The notes under the pieces are model-generated. The model was not told the origin of the DNA. It was given only the letters and a program-made list of their open reading frames with translations, and searched no databases. From Mesorhizobium ciceri biovar biserrulae WSM1271 (GTDB taxonomy: Bacteria; Pseudomonadota; Alphaproteobacteria; Rhizobiales; Rhizobiaceae): DNA of 64,000 bases. Of this stretch, positions 43,178 to 51,620 are shown one piece after another; the stretch's first letter is position 1, and each line of letters opens with the position of its first letter. A program made the translations under genes and the position numbers. The stretch spans positions 3,123,501-3,187,500 of the forward strand of contig NC_014923.1 of the NCBI RefSeq assembly GCF_000185905.1, written 5' to 3'.

Positions 43178-43347
43178 CGCAGGACTCCTTTGCGGGGTGG
43201 GTTGCCGGGAAACTCCGCACATCGGCATCGGTTCCGCCCTGGCTCTGGAGCCACGGATTTGCCCGCTGTGGCGCTGCTGCGGCCTGAGAATGCGCCGATA
43301 GTGGCGCAAACGGCAGCCGATCTCCGAGACCGCCGACAGGAAACGCC

Positions 43348-44577
43348 TTGACCCGAACCGACAGCCTCCAGCCCGGCCCCGGCATCGACAGCTCCTATGC
43401 CTGGATGCGGCTTGCCATCTCGATGCTGCTGGCGACGATCGGCGCCGTGGGCATGTGGGCTGTCGTCGTCGTGCTACCCGCCGTGCAGGCCGAGTTCGGC
43501 GTCGACCGCGCCGCGGCGTCCATGCCTTACACGGCGACCATGGTCGGTTTCGCCGCCGGCAACGTGCTGGTCGGCCGCGCCATCGACCGGATGGGTTACT
43601 GGATCCCGGCGCTGATCTCTTCGATTGCGCTTTCCGCCGGCCTGCTGCTCGCGGCGCTATCGACCTCGATCTTGCAATTCACGCTTGCCCAGGGAGTGCT
43701 GATCGGTATCGGCACGTCGGTGATCTTCGGGCCGCTGATCGCCGATATCTCGCACTGGTTCAACCGCCGTCGCGGTGTTGCGGTCACGGCGGCGGCGGCC
43801 GGCAATTATCTTGCCGGGGCGTTGTGGCCGACCATCATGCCGACGCTGATGAAGGCGGAGGGCTGGCGCTTCACCTATGCGGCAATCGGCATCTTCTGCC
43901 TGGTGACAATGGTGCCGCTGGTGCTGATGCTGCGGCGCGGTGCCCCGGCGGCGGCCGTCGCGGGTTCGCCCGGAAGCCGGTCGGTGCAGCCGATCTCGCT
44001 GTCGCCGGCGGCCTTGCAGGTGCTGCTGGTCGTCGCCGGGCTCGGCTGCTGCGTGGCGATGTCGATGCCGCAAGTGCATATCGTCGCCTATTGCATGGAC
44101 CTTGGCTACGGCGTCGCACATGGCGCCGACATGCTGTCGATCATGATGGCGGGCGGCGTCGTCAGCCGGCTGGCGTCCGGCTTCCTCGCCGACCGTATCG
44201 GCGCCGTGTGGACATTGATGATCGGCTCGGTCCTGCAGTGCCTGTCGCTGCTGTTCTACATCCCGTTCGACGGGCTTGCCTCGCTCTATGTGGTGTCACT
44301 GGTGTTCGGCTTGTCGCAGGGCGGCATCGTGCCTTGCTACGCGATCATCGTGCGCGATTATATGCCGGCCAGAGAGGCCGGCCAGCGTATCGGCATCGTC
44401 ATGATGGCGACCATCTTCGGCATGGCGATCGGCGGCTGGATGTCGGGCTGGATCTACGATTTGACCGGCTCTTATGCGGCTGCGTTCCTGAACGGCATTG
44501 CCTGGAATATCTTGAATATACTGGCTATCGTTCTGTTATTGTGGCGGTCGCGGCGATCATTGACGGTTGCAGCTTAA
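43348..44577 (+). CDS. MFS transporter (oxalate/formate- or monocarboxylate-type)
   Basis: A 409-residue protein with about 12 membrane segments. VGRAIDRMGYWIPALI is the cytoplasmic loop 2-3 motif, and the second half repeats it as SGFLADRIGAVWTLMIG. The start is a TTG at 43348 with CAGGAAA upstream; no ATG lies close. The N-terminal segment AVVVVLPAVQAEFGVDRAAAS matches the family in which carboxylates or related acids are carried. It is a single gene; the substrate is not evident. Confidence 0.82.
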   Translation: MTRTDSLQPGPGIDSSYAWMRLAISMLLATIGAVGMWAVVVVLPAVQAEFGVDRAAASMPYTATMVGFAAGNVLVGRAIDRMGYWIPALISSIALSAGLLLAALSTSILQFTLAQGVLIGIGTSVIFGPLIADISHWFNRRRGVAVTAAAAGNYLAGALWPTIMPTLMKAEGWRFTYAAIGIFCLVTMVPLVLMLRRGAPAAAVAGSPGSRSVQPISLSPAALQVLLVVAGLGCCVAMSMPQVHIVAYCMDLGYGVAHGADMLSIMMAGGVVSRLASGFLADRIGAVWTLMIGSVLQCLSLLFYIPFDGLASLYVVSLVFGLSQGGIVPCYAIIVRDYMPAREAGQRIGIVMMATIFGMAIGGWMSGWIYDLTGSYAAAFLNGIAWNILNILAIVLLLWRSRRSLTVAA

Positions 44578-44598
44578 GCCTTATTCCGGGCGCACAAA

Positions 44599-44928
44599 AT
44601 GCATCTCGATCTTCACGGTAAGCCCATTCTTCTAACAATAGCGGTGTGGGCCTGCACCGCGGGATGCCTCGCAGGCGCCGCCGCAATTTTCTATTCGATT
44701 ATCCTGGTGCTCGGCAGAACCGGGGCGCTTGTAGACACTACTGAGGAAAGATCACTTGGTTGGAGCGAGCGAGCCGGCCGCAGGAATAGCCGTTTCAACA
44801 GATTTCTTGTTGCTGACGAATTCCGATCGCTTCGCAAGCTCCTGTTTGGAGCATGGGCCGGATTTTTAGTCTCGTTTGGTCTTCTTTCTCTGCTGATTTT
44901 TCTCTTTGGGGAGCGGACATTGACCTAG
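44599..44928 (+). CDS. Hypothetical membrane protein
   Basis: A 109-residue ORF with two likely membrane helices, about residues 9-39 (LLTIAVWACTAGCLAGAAAIFYSIILVLG) and 84-104 (GAWAGFLVSFGLLSLLIFLFG), joined by a basic, polar loop. I recognise no family. Base composition is less GC-rich than its neighbours, hinting at separate acquisition. It starts 21 bases after the MFS gene. It is unclear whether it is a real gene; the good membrane pattern and intact frame support it. Confidence 0.5.
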   Translation: MHLDLHGKPILLTIAVWACTAGCLAGAAAIFYSIILVLGRTGALVDTTEERSLGWSERAGRRNSRFNRFLVADEFRSLRKLLFGAWAGFLVSFGLLSLLIFLFGERTLT

Positions 44929-45026
44929 CGTCGAGAAGGAAGCGCGCGGATAAATATCCCACTTTGACAACATATGACGGCTGCGGGCGCGATGGCTTCC
45001 GATCTGTATCTTGCGAGGACTCGATT

Positions 45027-46055
45027 TTGACCAAGCCGCGCACGCGCCGGGGCGGCGGCCGCCCGACCATCGCGGATGTCGCGCGCAAGGCCGGCGTCGG
45101 CGCCATCACCGTGTCGCGCGCCCTGCGCGAGCCGGAGCGTGTCTCCGAAGAGTTGCGCCGCCAGATCCAGGCCGCCGTCGACGAACTGGGCTACGTGCCG
45201 GACCCGAATGCCCGGGCGCTGGCCTCGGCGCGCGCCGAGGTGTTCGGCGTGCTGGTGCCGTCGCTTACCAACAACGTCTTCGCCGAGGTGGTGCGCGGCA
45301 TCTATGACAGCCTGTCGGCCAGCCCGTTCCGCATCCAGCTTGGCAACACCCACTATTCCGGCCTCGAGGAAGAGCGGCTGCTGCAACTGTTCGGTTCGCA
45401 ACGGCCAGCGGCGCTGATCGTCGCCGGCATCGATCAGACGCCGGCTTCGCGAAAGCTGCTGGAAAGTGCCGGCTGCCCTGTGGTGCAGGTGATGGAAACC
45501 GGTCCCGATCCGGTCGACATGATGGTCGGCTTCTCGCATCTCGATGGCGGGAGGGCGGCGACCGAGCATCTGATCGAGGCCGGCTATCGCCGCGTCGGCT
45601 TCATCGGCGCGCGCATGGATCCGCGTTCGCAGCGGCGCCTTGCCGGCTATCGCGCGGCGATGGAGGCCGCGGGCCTGTTCGACCCGCGCCTCGTTACCAC
45701 CACGCCGGTGCTGTCCAGCGTGTCGCTCGGCCGCGAGATGTTCCGCGACGCGCTGGCCAAGGTGCCGACACTCGACGGTGTCTTCTGCAACAATGACGAC
45801 ATCGCGCTCGGCGTCTTGTTCGAATGCCATCGCGCCTCGATCGCGGTGCCGAAGACGATCGGCATCGTCGGTTTCAACGATCTCGACATGATGCAGGTGG
45901 CGTTTCCTTCGGTCACCAGCATCCGCACCCATCGTTATGAGATCGGCCGGCGTGCCGTCGCCATGGCGCTTGCTGCGATCGCCGGCAAAAGACCGGAGCA
46001 ACGGATCGTAGACCTCGGTTTCGAGCTCAAGCGCCGCGAGAGCACGGCGCGTTGA
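45027..46055 (+). CDS. LacI-family transcriptional repressor (gluconate regulator-like)
   Basis: A 342-residue repressor. The N-terminal helix-turn-helix (PTIADVARKAGVGAITVSRALREPERVSEELRRQIQAAVDELGYVPDPNARALASAR) is complete, followed by the periplasmic-binding-like effector domain with FGVLVPSLTNNVFAEVV and DGVFCNNDDIALGVLFEC. The start is TTG 45027 with GAGGA at correct spacing; the longer frame upstream is not supported. It is upstream of a CUT2 operon ending in gluconokinase, and a perfect palindrome TGGTAGCGCTACCA lies just after its stop. LacI-type gluconate regulators are common in this setting. Confidence 0.87.
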   Translation: MTKPRTRRGGGRPTIADVARKAGVGAITVSRALREPERVSEELRRQIQAAVDELGYVPDPNARALASARAEVFGVLVPSLTNNVFAEVVRGIYDSLSASPFRIQLGNTHYSGLEEERLLQLFGSQRPAALIVAGIDQTPASRKLLESAGCPVVQVMETGPDPVDMMVGFSHLDGGRAATEHLIEAGYRRVGFIGARMDPRSQRRLAGYRAAMEAAGLFDPRLVTTTPVLSSVSLGREMFRDALAKVPTLDGVFCNNDDIALGVLFECHRASIAVPKTIGIVGFNDLDMMQVAFPSVTSIRTHRYEIGRRAVAMALAAIAGKRPEQRIVDLGFELKRRESTAR

Positions 46056-46099
46056 AACGCACAGAAGCGACTGTGCGAATGCCGGTTTACACGCCAATT

Positions 46100-46113
46100 T
46101 GGTAGCGCTACCA
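46100..46113. promoter_or_regulatory. LacI-type operator
   Basis: TGGTAGCGCTACCA, a perfect 14-bp palindrome with central CG, between the repressor gene and the CUT2 operon. Its core matches the palindrome at 18764-18781 with two symmetric changes. Confidence 0.7.
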
Positions 46114-46357
46114 TCTCCTACAGGCAGGTGCATGAACGACAGGTCGCACTTGTTTATTATACATAAGCGACAACTAATACTTGTTTATTATGGATAATAT
46201 GATAGTTTTCGCCCCGCTGGCGGCGACAAGGGAGGTACCGGGTCGGCCATCACGGGCGGCCGAGGAAGCGCATGGCGAGGCGGGAGGTGCCAGTCCATCG
46301 CGCGAAAAATTCGCATTGCGAAACGAACAATCAGAACTGCAATCGGGAGGATTATCG
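46114..46357. promoter_or_regulatory. AT-rich promoter region of the CUT2/gluconokinase operon
   Basis: The stretch 46114-46357 has no supported gene. Its first 90 bases are strikingly AT-rich for this genome and include the direct repeats at 46149-46191. The rest leads to the ribosome site GGGAGG before ATG 46358. I find no convincing single -35/-10 pair. Confidence 0.4.
46149..46191. repeat. Two direct copies of an AT-rich 12-mer
   Basis: CTTGTTTATTAT occurs at 46149-46160 and 46180-46191, 31 bp apart (three helical turns), with flanking similarity beyond the core (ACTTGTTTATTAT..ATAA). It may be an activator site or promoter duplication. Confidence 0.5.
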
Positions 46358-47485
46358 ATGATCAAGTCACTTGTTGGTGGCGTCGTTGCCGCCACTGCAT
46401 TCGTCATGCTCAATTCGGCCGCCATGGCCGCCGGACCCGAAATCGTGTCGGGTCCCGCCGCTCAGGCGGACTGTTTCGCGCCGTGGAGCGCAGAGACCAA
46501 ATTCTTCAAATATCCCAAGAAGGAGGGGCCGTTCCGCATCGCCTTCGCCAATGGCTATATCGCCAACACCTGGCGCATCCAGATGGTGCAGACGGCCAAG
46601 GCCTACGCCGCGCAACCTGAAGTCAAAGCCAAGATCAAGGAATTCAAGGTCGTCTCGACGGGCGAGGACGTGCCGGCACAGATCTCGGCGATCAACAATT
46701 TCATCGATTCCGGCTATGACGCCATCGTCACCGACGCCCAGAATCCGACGGCCTTCGGTCCGGTCATCAAGCGTGCCAAGGAAGCGGGCATCGTGCTGGT
46801 CGCCTTCGACAACATTCTCGACACCAAGGACGCCATCAACGTCAATGTCGATCAGAAGGGTCTTGGCGAATTGTGGGCCAAGTGGCTGGTCGGCAAGATA
46901 CCGAACGGCGGCAAGATCCTGGAAGTGCGCGGCGTCGCCGGCACCTCCGTCGACACCGATCGTCACAACGGCATCCACGAGGTCTTCGATGCGTCCGGCA
47001 AGAAGTGGGACGTGACCGAAGTCGCCGGCAAATGGGATGACGGCGTGGCACAGAAGGTGACCGCGGATGCGATCGCCACCAACGGTCCGTTCGACGGCAT
47101 CACCGGGCAGGGCGGCGACACCGGCATCGTGCAGGCGATGATCGACGCCAAGCATCCATTCGTGCCGTTTGGCGGCGAGACCGAGAACGGCTTCCGCAAG
47201 TTCTGCGCCGCGCATTCAGCCGACGGGCTGAAGTGCTCGTCCGCGGGCTCGGGCCCGGCTCAGGTCGCTGTCGCCATCAAGACAGCGATCGCCGCACTCG
47301 AAGGCGAAGTCGTGCCACAAGAGGTGAAGCTGCCGCTGGCGATCGCCGAAGACCCGAACATGAAGGAAGGCACGGATTACTTCCCCAAGGAATCCGACAA
47401 TTTCTTCGTCGGCAATTCCTTCCCGACCTGCGGCATCAATTTCAGCGCCCAGGAAATCATGGGTCAGACCAAGGAAAACCAGTAA
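46358..47485 (+). CDS. CUT2 sugar ABC transporter, periplasmic substrate-binding protein
   Basis: A 375-residue binding protein, long for its class. The signal peptide is IKSLVGGVVAATAFVMLNSAAMA, with cleavage near residue 24. The mature N-terminus has an extra PAAQADCFAPWSAE segment before the first lobe (FRIAFANGYIANTWR). Linker IVLVAFDNILDT and GQGGDTGIVQAMIDA (ligand site region) follow. ATG 46358 is chosen for its GGGAGG site; an in-frame upstream TTG would add a non-signal extension. A hairpin follows the stop, then ATPase, two permeases and gluconokinase. Confidence 0.86.
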   Translation: MIKSLVGGVVAATAFVMLNSAAMAAGPEIVSGPAAQADCFAPWSAETKFFKYPKKEGPFRIAFANGYIANTWRIQMVQTAKAYAAQPEVKAKIKEFKVVSTGEDVPAQISAINNFIDSGYDAIVTDAQNPTAFGPVIKRAKEAGIVLVAFDNILDTKDAINVNVDQKGLGELWAKWLVGKIPNGGKILEVRGVAGTSVDTDRHNGIHEVFDASGKKWDVTEVAGKWDDGVAQKVTADAIATNGPFDGITGQGGDTGIVQAMIDAKHPFVPFGGETENGFRKFCAAHSADGLKCSSAGSGPAQVAVAIKTAIAALEGEVVPQEVKLPLAIAEDPNMKEGTDYFPKESDNFFVGNSFPTCGINFSAQEIMGQTKENQ

Positions 47486-47507
47486 ATCATCGCTGGCTGT
47501 CACCTGG

Positions 47508-47529
47508 CGCCGCGGCTTGAGCCGCGGCG
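47508..47529 (+). terminator. Intercistronic stem-loop after the binding-protein gene
   Basis: A perfect 9-bp stem (CGCCGCGGC with GCCGCGGCG) and TTGA loop, followed by TTTGTC. It may be a weak terminator that lowers expression of the downstream genes relative to the binding protein. Confidence 0.6.
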
Positions 47530-47564
47530 TTTGTCTCAATTCCACAATCGCCCTGGGAGGGCCG

Positions 47565-49112
47565 ATGGACGGTGCGGCTCCGCTCTTTCGTATGGAAGGC
47601 ATATCCAAGCGCTATGGCGGTGTACGCGCGCTGGAGAAGGCCGAGCTTGTTGTCGAAGCCGGCAGCATCCACGCCATTCTCGGCGAAAACGGCGCCGGCA
47701 AGTCGACGCTGATCAAGGTCATGGCAGGTGTCGTGGCGCCCGATGAGGGCCGCATGACGCTGGACGGGCGCGAGGCGACCTTCGCTTCTCCGGGTGCCGC
47801 CAACAAGGCCGGCATCGTCTGCATCTTCCAGGAACTGTCGCTGGTCCCCGAGCTAAGCGTTGCCGACAACATCGTCATTTCCGATCCGCCCAAACGCTTC
47901 GGCATGATCGACCGCAAGGCGCAGCGCCGCATCGCCGAAGAAGCACTTGCTCGTGCCGGCGCCGCCGACATCCACCCGCTGGCGCTGGTCAAGGACCTGC
48001 CATTGTCGCGCCGGCAGATGGTCGAGATCGCCAAGGCATTGGCACGCAAGCCGCGCATCCTCATCCTCGACGAGGCGACCTCCGCGCTGACTGCCGCGGA
48101 TGTCTCGAAGATCTTCGCGGTGCTCAAGCGGCTGCGCTCGGAAGGGCTGGCGCTGCTTTACATCTCGCACCGCATGAACGAGATCGCCGAACTGGCGGAT
48201 CAGTGCACGGTGTTCCGCAACGGCCGCAATGTCGCCAGCTATCCAGCCGGCTCGAAGAGTGACAATGAGGTGGTCGAACTGATGATCGGCCGCGAATACA
48301 GCCATATCTTTCCGCCCAAGCCGACGGCCGTGCCTGCCGCCGCGGCCCCCAGGCTCGAGGCCCGCAAGCTCTCATGGGCCGACCGGCTGCACGACATCTC
48401 GCTGACCGTCAGGGCAGGTGAGGTGGTCGGCCTTGGCGGCCTCGACGGCCAGGGCCAGCGCGAATTGCTGCTCGCCTTCTTCGGCGTGCTGCGCGGCCTC
48501 GGCGGCCAGATCCTGATCGACGGCAAGCCTGTGTCGATCACCAGTCCATCCGTTGCGCGCGACGACGGCATCGGCATGGCGCTCATTCCCGAGGACCGCA
48601 AGACCGAAGGGCTGATGCTGCCGATGACAGTGCGCGAGAACCTGTCCTTCGCCGCCCTCGACCGGCTGTCGAAAGCCGGCATCATCGACCGTGCCGCCGA
48701 GCAGCGGCTGATCGACGACATGGTCGGCCTTTTGGCGATCAAGACGGCGGGCCTCGACATTCCGGTCGGCGCGCTTTCGGGCGGCAACCAGCAGAAGGTG
48801 GTCATCGCCAAATGGCTGATGCGCCAGCCGCGCATCATTCTGCTCAACGATCCGACGCGCGGCATCGACGTCGGCACCAAGCAGGAGCTGTACCAGCTGA
48901 TGCGCAAACTGGCCGACGCGGGTGCTGCGATCCTGTTCTACTCGACCGACTATGACGAGTTGATCGGCTGCTGCGACCGTGTGCTGGTGCTCTACGACGG
49001 AGCGGTCAAGCGCGAGCTGGTCGGCGCCGAGATCACCGAGCGGGCGCTGATATCAAGCGCGCTCAACATCCATGGCGAGGACAGCCCGGTGGGCCTGGGA
49101 GTGGGCGCATGA
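47565..49112 (+). CDS. CUT2 sugar ABC transporter ATPase, two-domain (RbsA type) with altered second Walker B
   Basis: A 515-residue protein. Domain 1: Walker A GENGAGKST (near residues 42-50), signature reduced to LPLSRRQ, Walker B LILDEATSAL, H-loop YISHR. Domain 2: Walker A degenerate (GLDGQGQRE), signature LSGGNQQK intact, Walker B IILLNDPTRG, in which the usual Asp-Glu is Asn-Asp. ATG 47565 follows GGGAGG. It overlaps the next permease by ATGA. Domain 1 keeps the Walker A, Walker B Glu and H-loop needed for hydrolysis. Confidence 0.9.
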   Translation: MDGAAPLFRMEGISKRYGGVRALEKAELVVEAGSIHAILGENGAGKSTLIKVMAGVVAPDEGRMTLDGREATFASPGAANKAGIVCIFQELSLVPELSVADNIVISDPPKRFGMIDRKAQRRIAEEALARAGAADIHPLALVKDLPLSRRQMVEIAKALARKPRILILDEATSALTAADVSKIFAVLKRLRSEGLALLYISHRMNEIAELADQCTVFRNGRNVASYPAGSKSDNEVVELMIGREYSHIFPPKPTAVPAAAAPRLEARKLSWADRLHDISLTVRAGEVVGLGGLDGQGQRELLLAFFGVLRGLGGQILIDGKPVSITSPSVARDDGIGMALIPEDRKTEGLMLPMTVRENLSFAALDRLSKAGIIDRAAEQRLIDDMVGLLAIKTAGLDIPVGALSGGNQQKVVIAKWLMRQPRIILLNDPTRGIDVGTKQELYQLMRKLADAGAAILFYSTDYDELIGCCDRVLVLYDGAVKRELVGAEITERALISSALNIHGEDSPVGLGVGA

Positions 49113-50089
49113 AGGATTGGCGTTACTGGCTGGCCGAGCAGCGCGGAACGCTGCTGGCGTTCGGCATCTTCATCGTCATGTTCGTCATCTACACCTCGAA
49201 CCATCCGGCCGGCTTCACCGCCAATGTGGTGCAGACGGCGGCCAACAAGGGCGTGCTGCTCGCCTTCGTCGCCATGGCGCAGACGCTGGTGGTGATCACC
49301 GCCGGCATCGACCTGTCCGTCGGCATGATTTTTCTCCTCACCAACTGCCTGGCTTCGTGGCTGGTGGTGGGAACGCCGATGCAGACGACGCTCGGCGTCA
49401 TCGCCGTGCTGGCGGTGGGACTGCTGTGCGGCGCCATCAACGGCGCCATCGTCATCTATGGCCGGCTGCAGCCGATTGTCGCCACCATTGCCACAGGCGC
49501 CGTCTATTACGGCATCGGCCTGTTGCTGCGGCCATTTCCGGGCGGCTCGGTCAATGAGGACCTAGCCGATGCGCTGACCGGCCGTGTGTTCGGCGTGGTG
49601 CCGGCAAGTCTCGTCGTGCTGCTGGCCATCGTGCTGGTGATCTGGGTGCCGTTCAGCCGCTCGGTGCTTGGCCGCGCCGCCTACGCGGCAGGCTCATCGG
49701 AGACGGCGGCCTACATGTCGGGTGTGCCGATCCGGCGCGGCAAGTTCGCCGCCTACACGCTGGCCGGCCTGCTGGCGGCGATCGGCGGACTGTTCCTGAC
49801 CTTCTTCACCTATACGGGTGAGGCGGCCTATGCCAGCGGCAACTCCTACACGCTGTTTTCGATCGCCGCCGTGGTGCTCGGCGGCGTCTCGCTGTTCGGC
49901 GGCAAGGGCAGCGCCATCGGCGCCATCTTCGGCGCACTGGCTTTCCGCACGATCGGCGACCTGTTGTTCGTCTTCGATTTCGATCCGCTCTGGCAGCCGC
50001 TGTTCCAGGGCGTTATCCTGCTGGTCGCCGTCAGCCTCGGCGCCTTCGCCCTGTTTCGGGTCCGCAACCGGCTGGAGTGGTTCCTGTGA
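49109..50089 (+). CDS. CUT2 sugar ABC transporter permease A (RbsC type)
   Basis: A 326-residue permease: ITAGIDLSVGMIFLL near residues 69-83, LLCGAINGAIVIYGRLQPIVATIA near 108-131, and SLFGGKGSAIGAIFGALAF near the C-terminus. Starts in overlap with the ATPase stop and ends in GTGA overlap with permease B. The pair of different permease genes suggests a heterodimeric channel. Confidence 0.9.
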   Translation: MKDWRYWLAEQRGTLLAFGIFIVMFVIYTSNHPAGFTANVVQTAANKGVLLAFVAMAQTLVVITAGIDLSVGMIFLLTNCLASWLVVGTPMQTTLGVIAVLAVGLLCGAINGAIVIYGRLQPIVATIATGAVYYGIGLLLRPFPGGSVNEDLADALTGRVFGVVPASLVVLLAIVLVIWVPFSRSVLGRAAYAAGSSETAAYMSGVPIRRGKFAAYTLAGLLAAIGGLFLTFFTYTGEAAYASGNSYTLFSIAAVVLGGVSLFGGKGSAIGAIFGALAFRTIGDLLFVFDFDPLWQPLFQGVILLVAVSLGAFALFRVRNRLEWFL

Positions 50090-51072
50090 GCGAAACGACG
50101 CTTGGCGGCATTGCCGGCCGCATGCCAAGATTCATCCGCCGCGCCGATCCGGCGGTGCTGACGGCCTTTGCCTGCATCGTGCTTTTGCTGTTCTTCGGCA
50201 GCCTCTATTCCAGAAGCTTCCTGTCGCCTGAATATCTCCTGCAGCAGCTCAAGGTGGCTTCATTCCTCGGCGTCATCGCGACAGGCATGATGCTGGTCAT
50301 CCTGCTCGGCCAGATCGACCTGTCGGTGCCGTGGGCGGTGGCGGCGGGCGCCATGATGGCCTGCGCCGCGGCGGCGTACGGCCCGGTCGGCGTGGCGTTG
50401 GCCATCCCGTTCGGCATCATCTGCGGCATGCTGATCGGCGTCGTCAACGGCATCGGCGTCGCCTATCTGCGCATCCCCTCGATGATCATCACATTGGCCA
50501 CCAACGCTGTCGCGCAAGGGCTGATGGTGGTCTACACCGGCGGCTTCTCGCCGCAGGATTCGGCGACGGGCGCGATGCGCTACCTGGCGACCGGTTTCGC
50601 CATTCCGGGCGTGCCCAACGCCGTCATCATCTGGGCGCTGATCGGGGCCGCGATGGTGTTCGTGCTGACGCGGACCGGCTTCGGCCGCACCGTCTACGGC
50701 ATCGGCAACCGCGAGCGCGCGGCCTATCTCTCCGGCATCGACACAAGGCGCGTGGTGATGATCGCCTTCGCCGTCTCCGGTGGGCTCTCGGCTTTCGGCG
50801 GCGTGCTTCTGGCCGGCTATGCCTCCAAGGCGGCGCAGTCGATGGGCGACGCTTATCTGCTGCCGTCGATCGCCGCGGTGGTGCTTGGCGGCACCTCGAT
50901 CCTGGGTGGGCGCGGCTCCTATCTCGGCACTGTCGCCGGTGTCATCCTCATCACGTTGCTGCAATCCATCTTGTCGGTCATGCAGATGCCGGAGGCGGGG
51001 CGGCAGATCATCTACGGTGTCGTCATCGTCGCCATGCTGCTGCTCTACGGCCGCGCGCCGGCAAGCCGCTGA
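50086..51072 (+). CDS. CUT2 sugar ABC transporter permease B (RbsC type)
   Basis: A 328-residue permease with ILLGQIDLSVPWAVAAG near residues 77-93 (Gln for Gly-Gly before IDLSV), MLIGVVNGIGVAYLRIPSMIITLA near 122-145, and TSILGGRGSYLGTVAGVIL near 270-290. Start: GTG 50086, overlapping the stop of permease A (GTGA); GTG 50077 is an alternative with no advantage. The gluconokinase gene starts two bases after its stop. Confidence 0.88.
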   Translation: MSETTLGGIAGRMPRFIRRADPAVLTAFACIVLLLFFGSLYSRSFLSPEYLLQQLKVASFLGVIATGMMLVILLGQIDLSVPWAVAAGAMMACAAAAYGPVGVALAIPFGIICGMLIGVVNGIGVAYLRIPSMIITLATNAVAQGLMVVYTGGFSPQDSATGAMRYLATGFAIPGVPNAVIIWALIGAAMVFVLTRTGFGRTVYGIGNRERAAYLSGIDTRRVVMIAFAVSGGLSAFGGVLLAGYASKAAQSMGDAYLLPSIAAVVLGGTSILGGRGSYLGTVAGVILITLLQSILSVMQMPEAGRQIIYGVVIVAMLLLYGRAPASR

Positions 51073-51074
51073 CA

Positions 51075-51620
51075 GTGGACGAAGCGGCAGCACAGGCGCC
51101 GACGAGCGCCCCCGGCTCGGTGCCGGCCATCGTGGTTATGGGCGTCGCCGGCTGCGGCAAGTCGGCGGTGGGCATTGGGCTTGCCGCCGCTCTGGGCGTT
51201 ACCTTTATCGAGGGCGACAGGCTGCATCCGCCGGAAAACGTCGCACGCATGGCAAGCGGCGAGCCGCTTACCGATCAGCTGCGCGAAGGCTGGCTCAACG
51301 CGATCGGCGAGCGCATCGCCGCGTCGGTGGAGCAGGGCAAAGGCGTGGTCGCCGCCTGCTCGGCGCTGAAGCGCAGCTACCGCGACCGGCTGAGCGGCTT
51401 CTGCCCGGAAATCGTCTTCCTCTATCTGGAGATCGACCCTGGTACGGCCAGGCAGCGCGTCGGCAGCCGCAAGGGCCACTTCATGCCGGCGAGCCTGGTC
51501 GACAGCCAGTTCGCCATCCTCGAGCCGCCGGCTGCGGATGAGCGCGCCTCGAAACTCAATGCCACACGCCCGGTCGGTGAGCTCGTCGCCGCCGCGGTCC
51601 GCCTGATACGCCGGTCATGA
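51075..51620 (+). CDS. gntK: Gluconokinase (GntK type)
   Basis: A 181-residue kinase phosphorylating gluconate to 6-phosphogluconate. Walker A GVAGCGKS (residues 23-30), GDRLHPPENVARMASGEPLTD (gluconokinase signature), CSALKRSYRDRL and RKGHFMPASLVDSQF..LEPP are all present. In the signature the usual DDDRxPWL is TDQLREGWL, a mild deviation near the gluconate site. The start is GTG 51075, two bases after the permease stop. As last gene of the LacI-controlled CUT2 operon it implies import of gluconate or a convertible sugar acid. Its stop lies in a TCATGA shared with the convergent gene. Confidence 0.9.
   Translation: MDEAAAQAPTSAPGSVPAIVVMGVAGCGKSAVGIGLAAALGVTFIEGDRLHPPENVARMASGEPLTDQLREGWLNAIGERIAASVEQGKGVVAACSALKRSYRDRLSGFCPEIVFLYLEIDPGTARQRVGSRKGHFMPASLVDSQFAILEPPAADERASKLNATRPVGELVAAAVRLIRRS

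Noticed and set aside
46181..46357. Start of the binding-protein gene at the TTG 46181
   Set aside because: It adds a 59-residue polar extension before a proper signal peptide; ATG 46358 has an excellent ribosome site.
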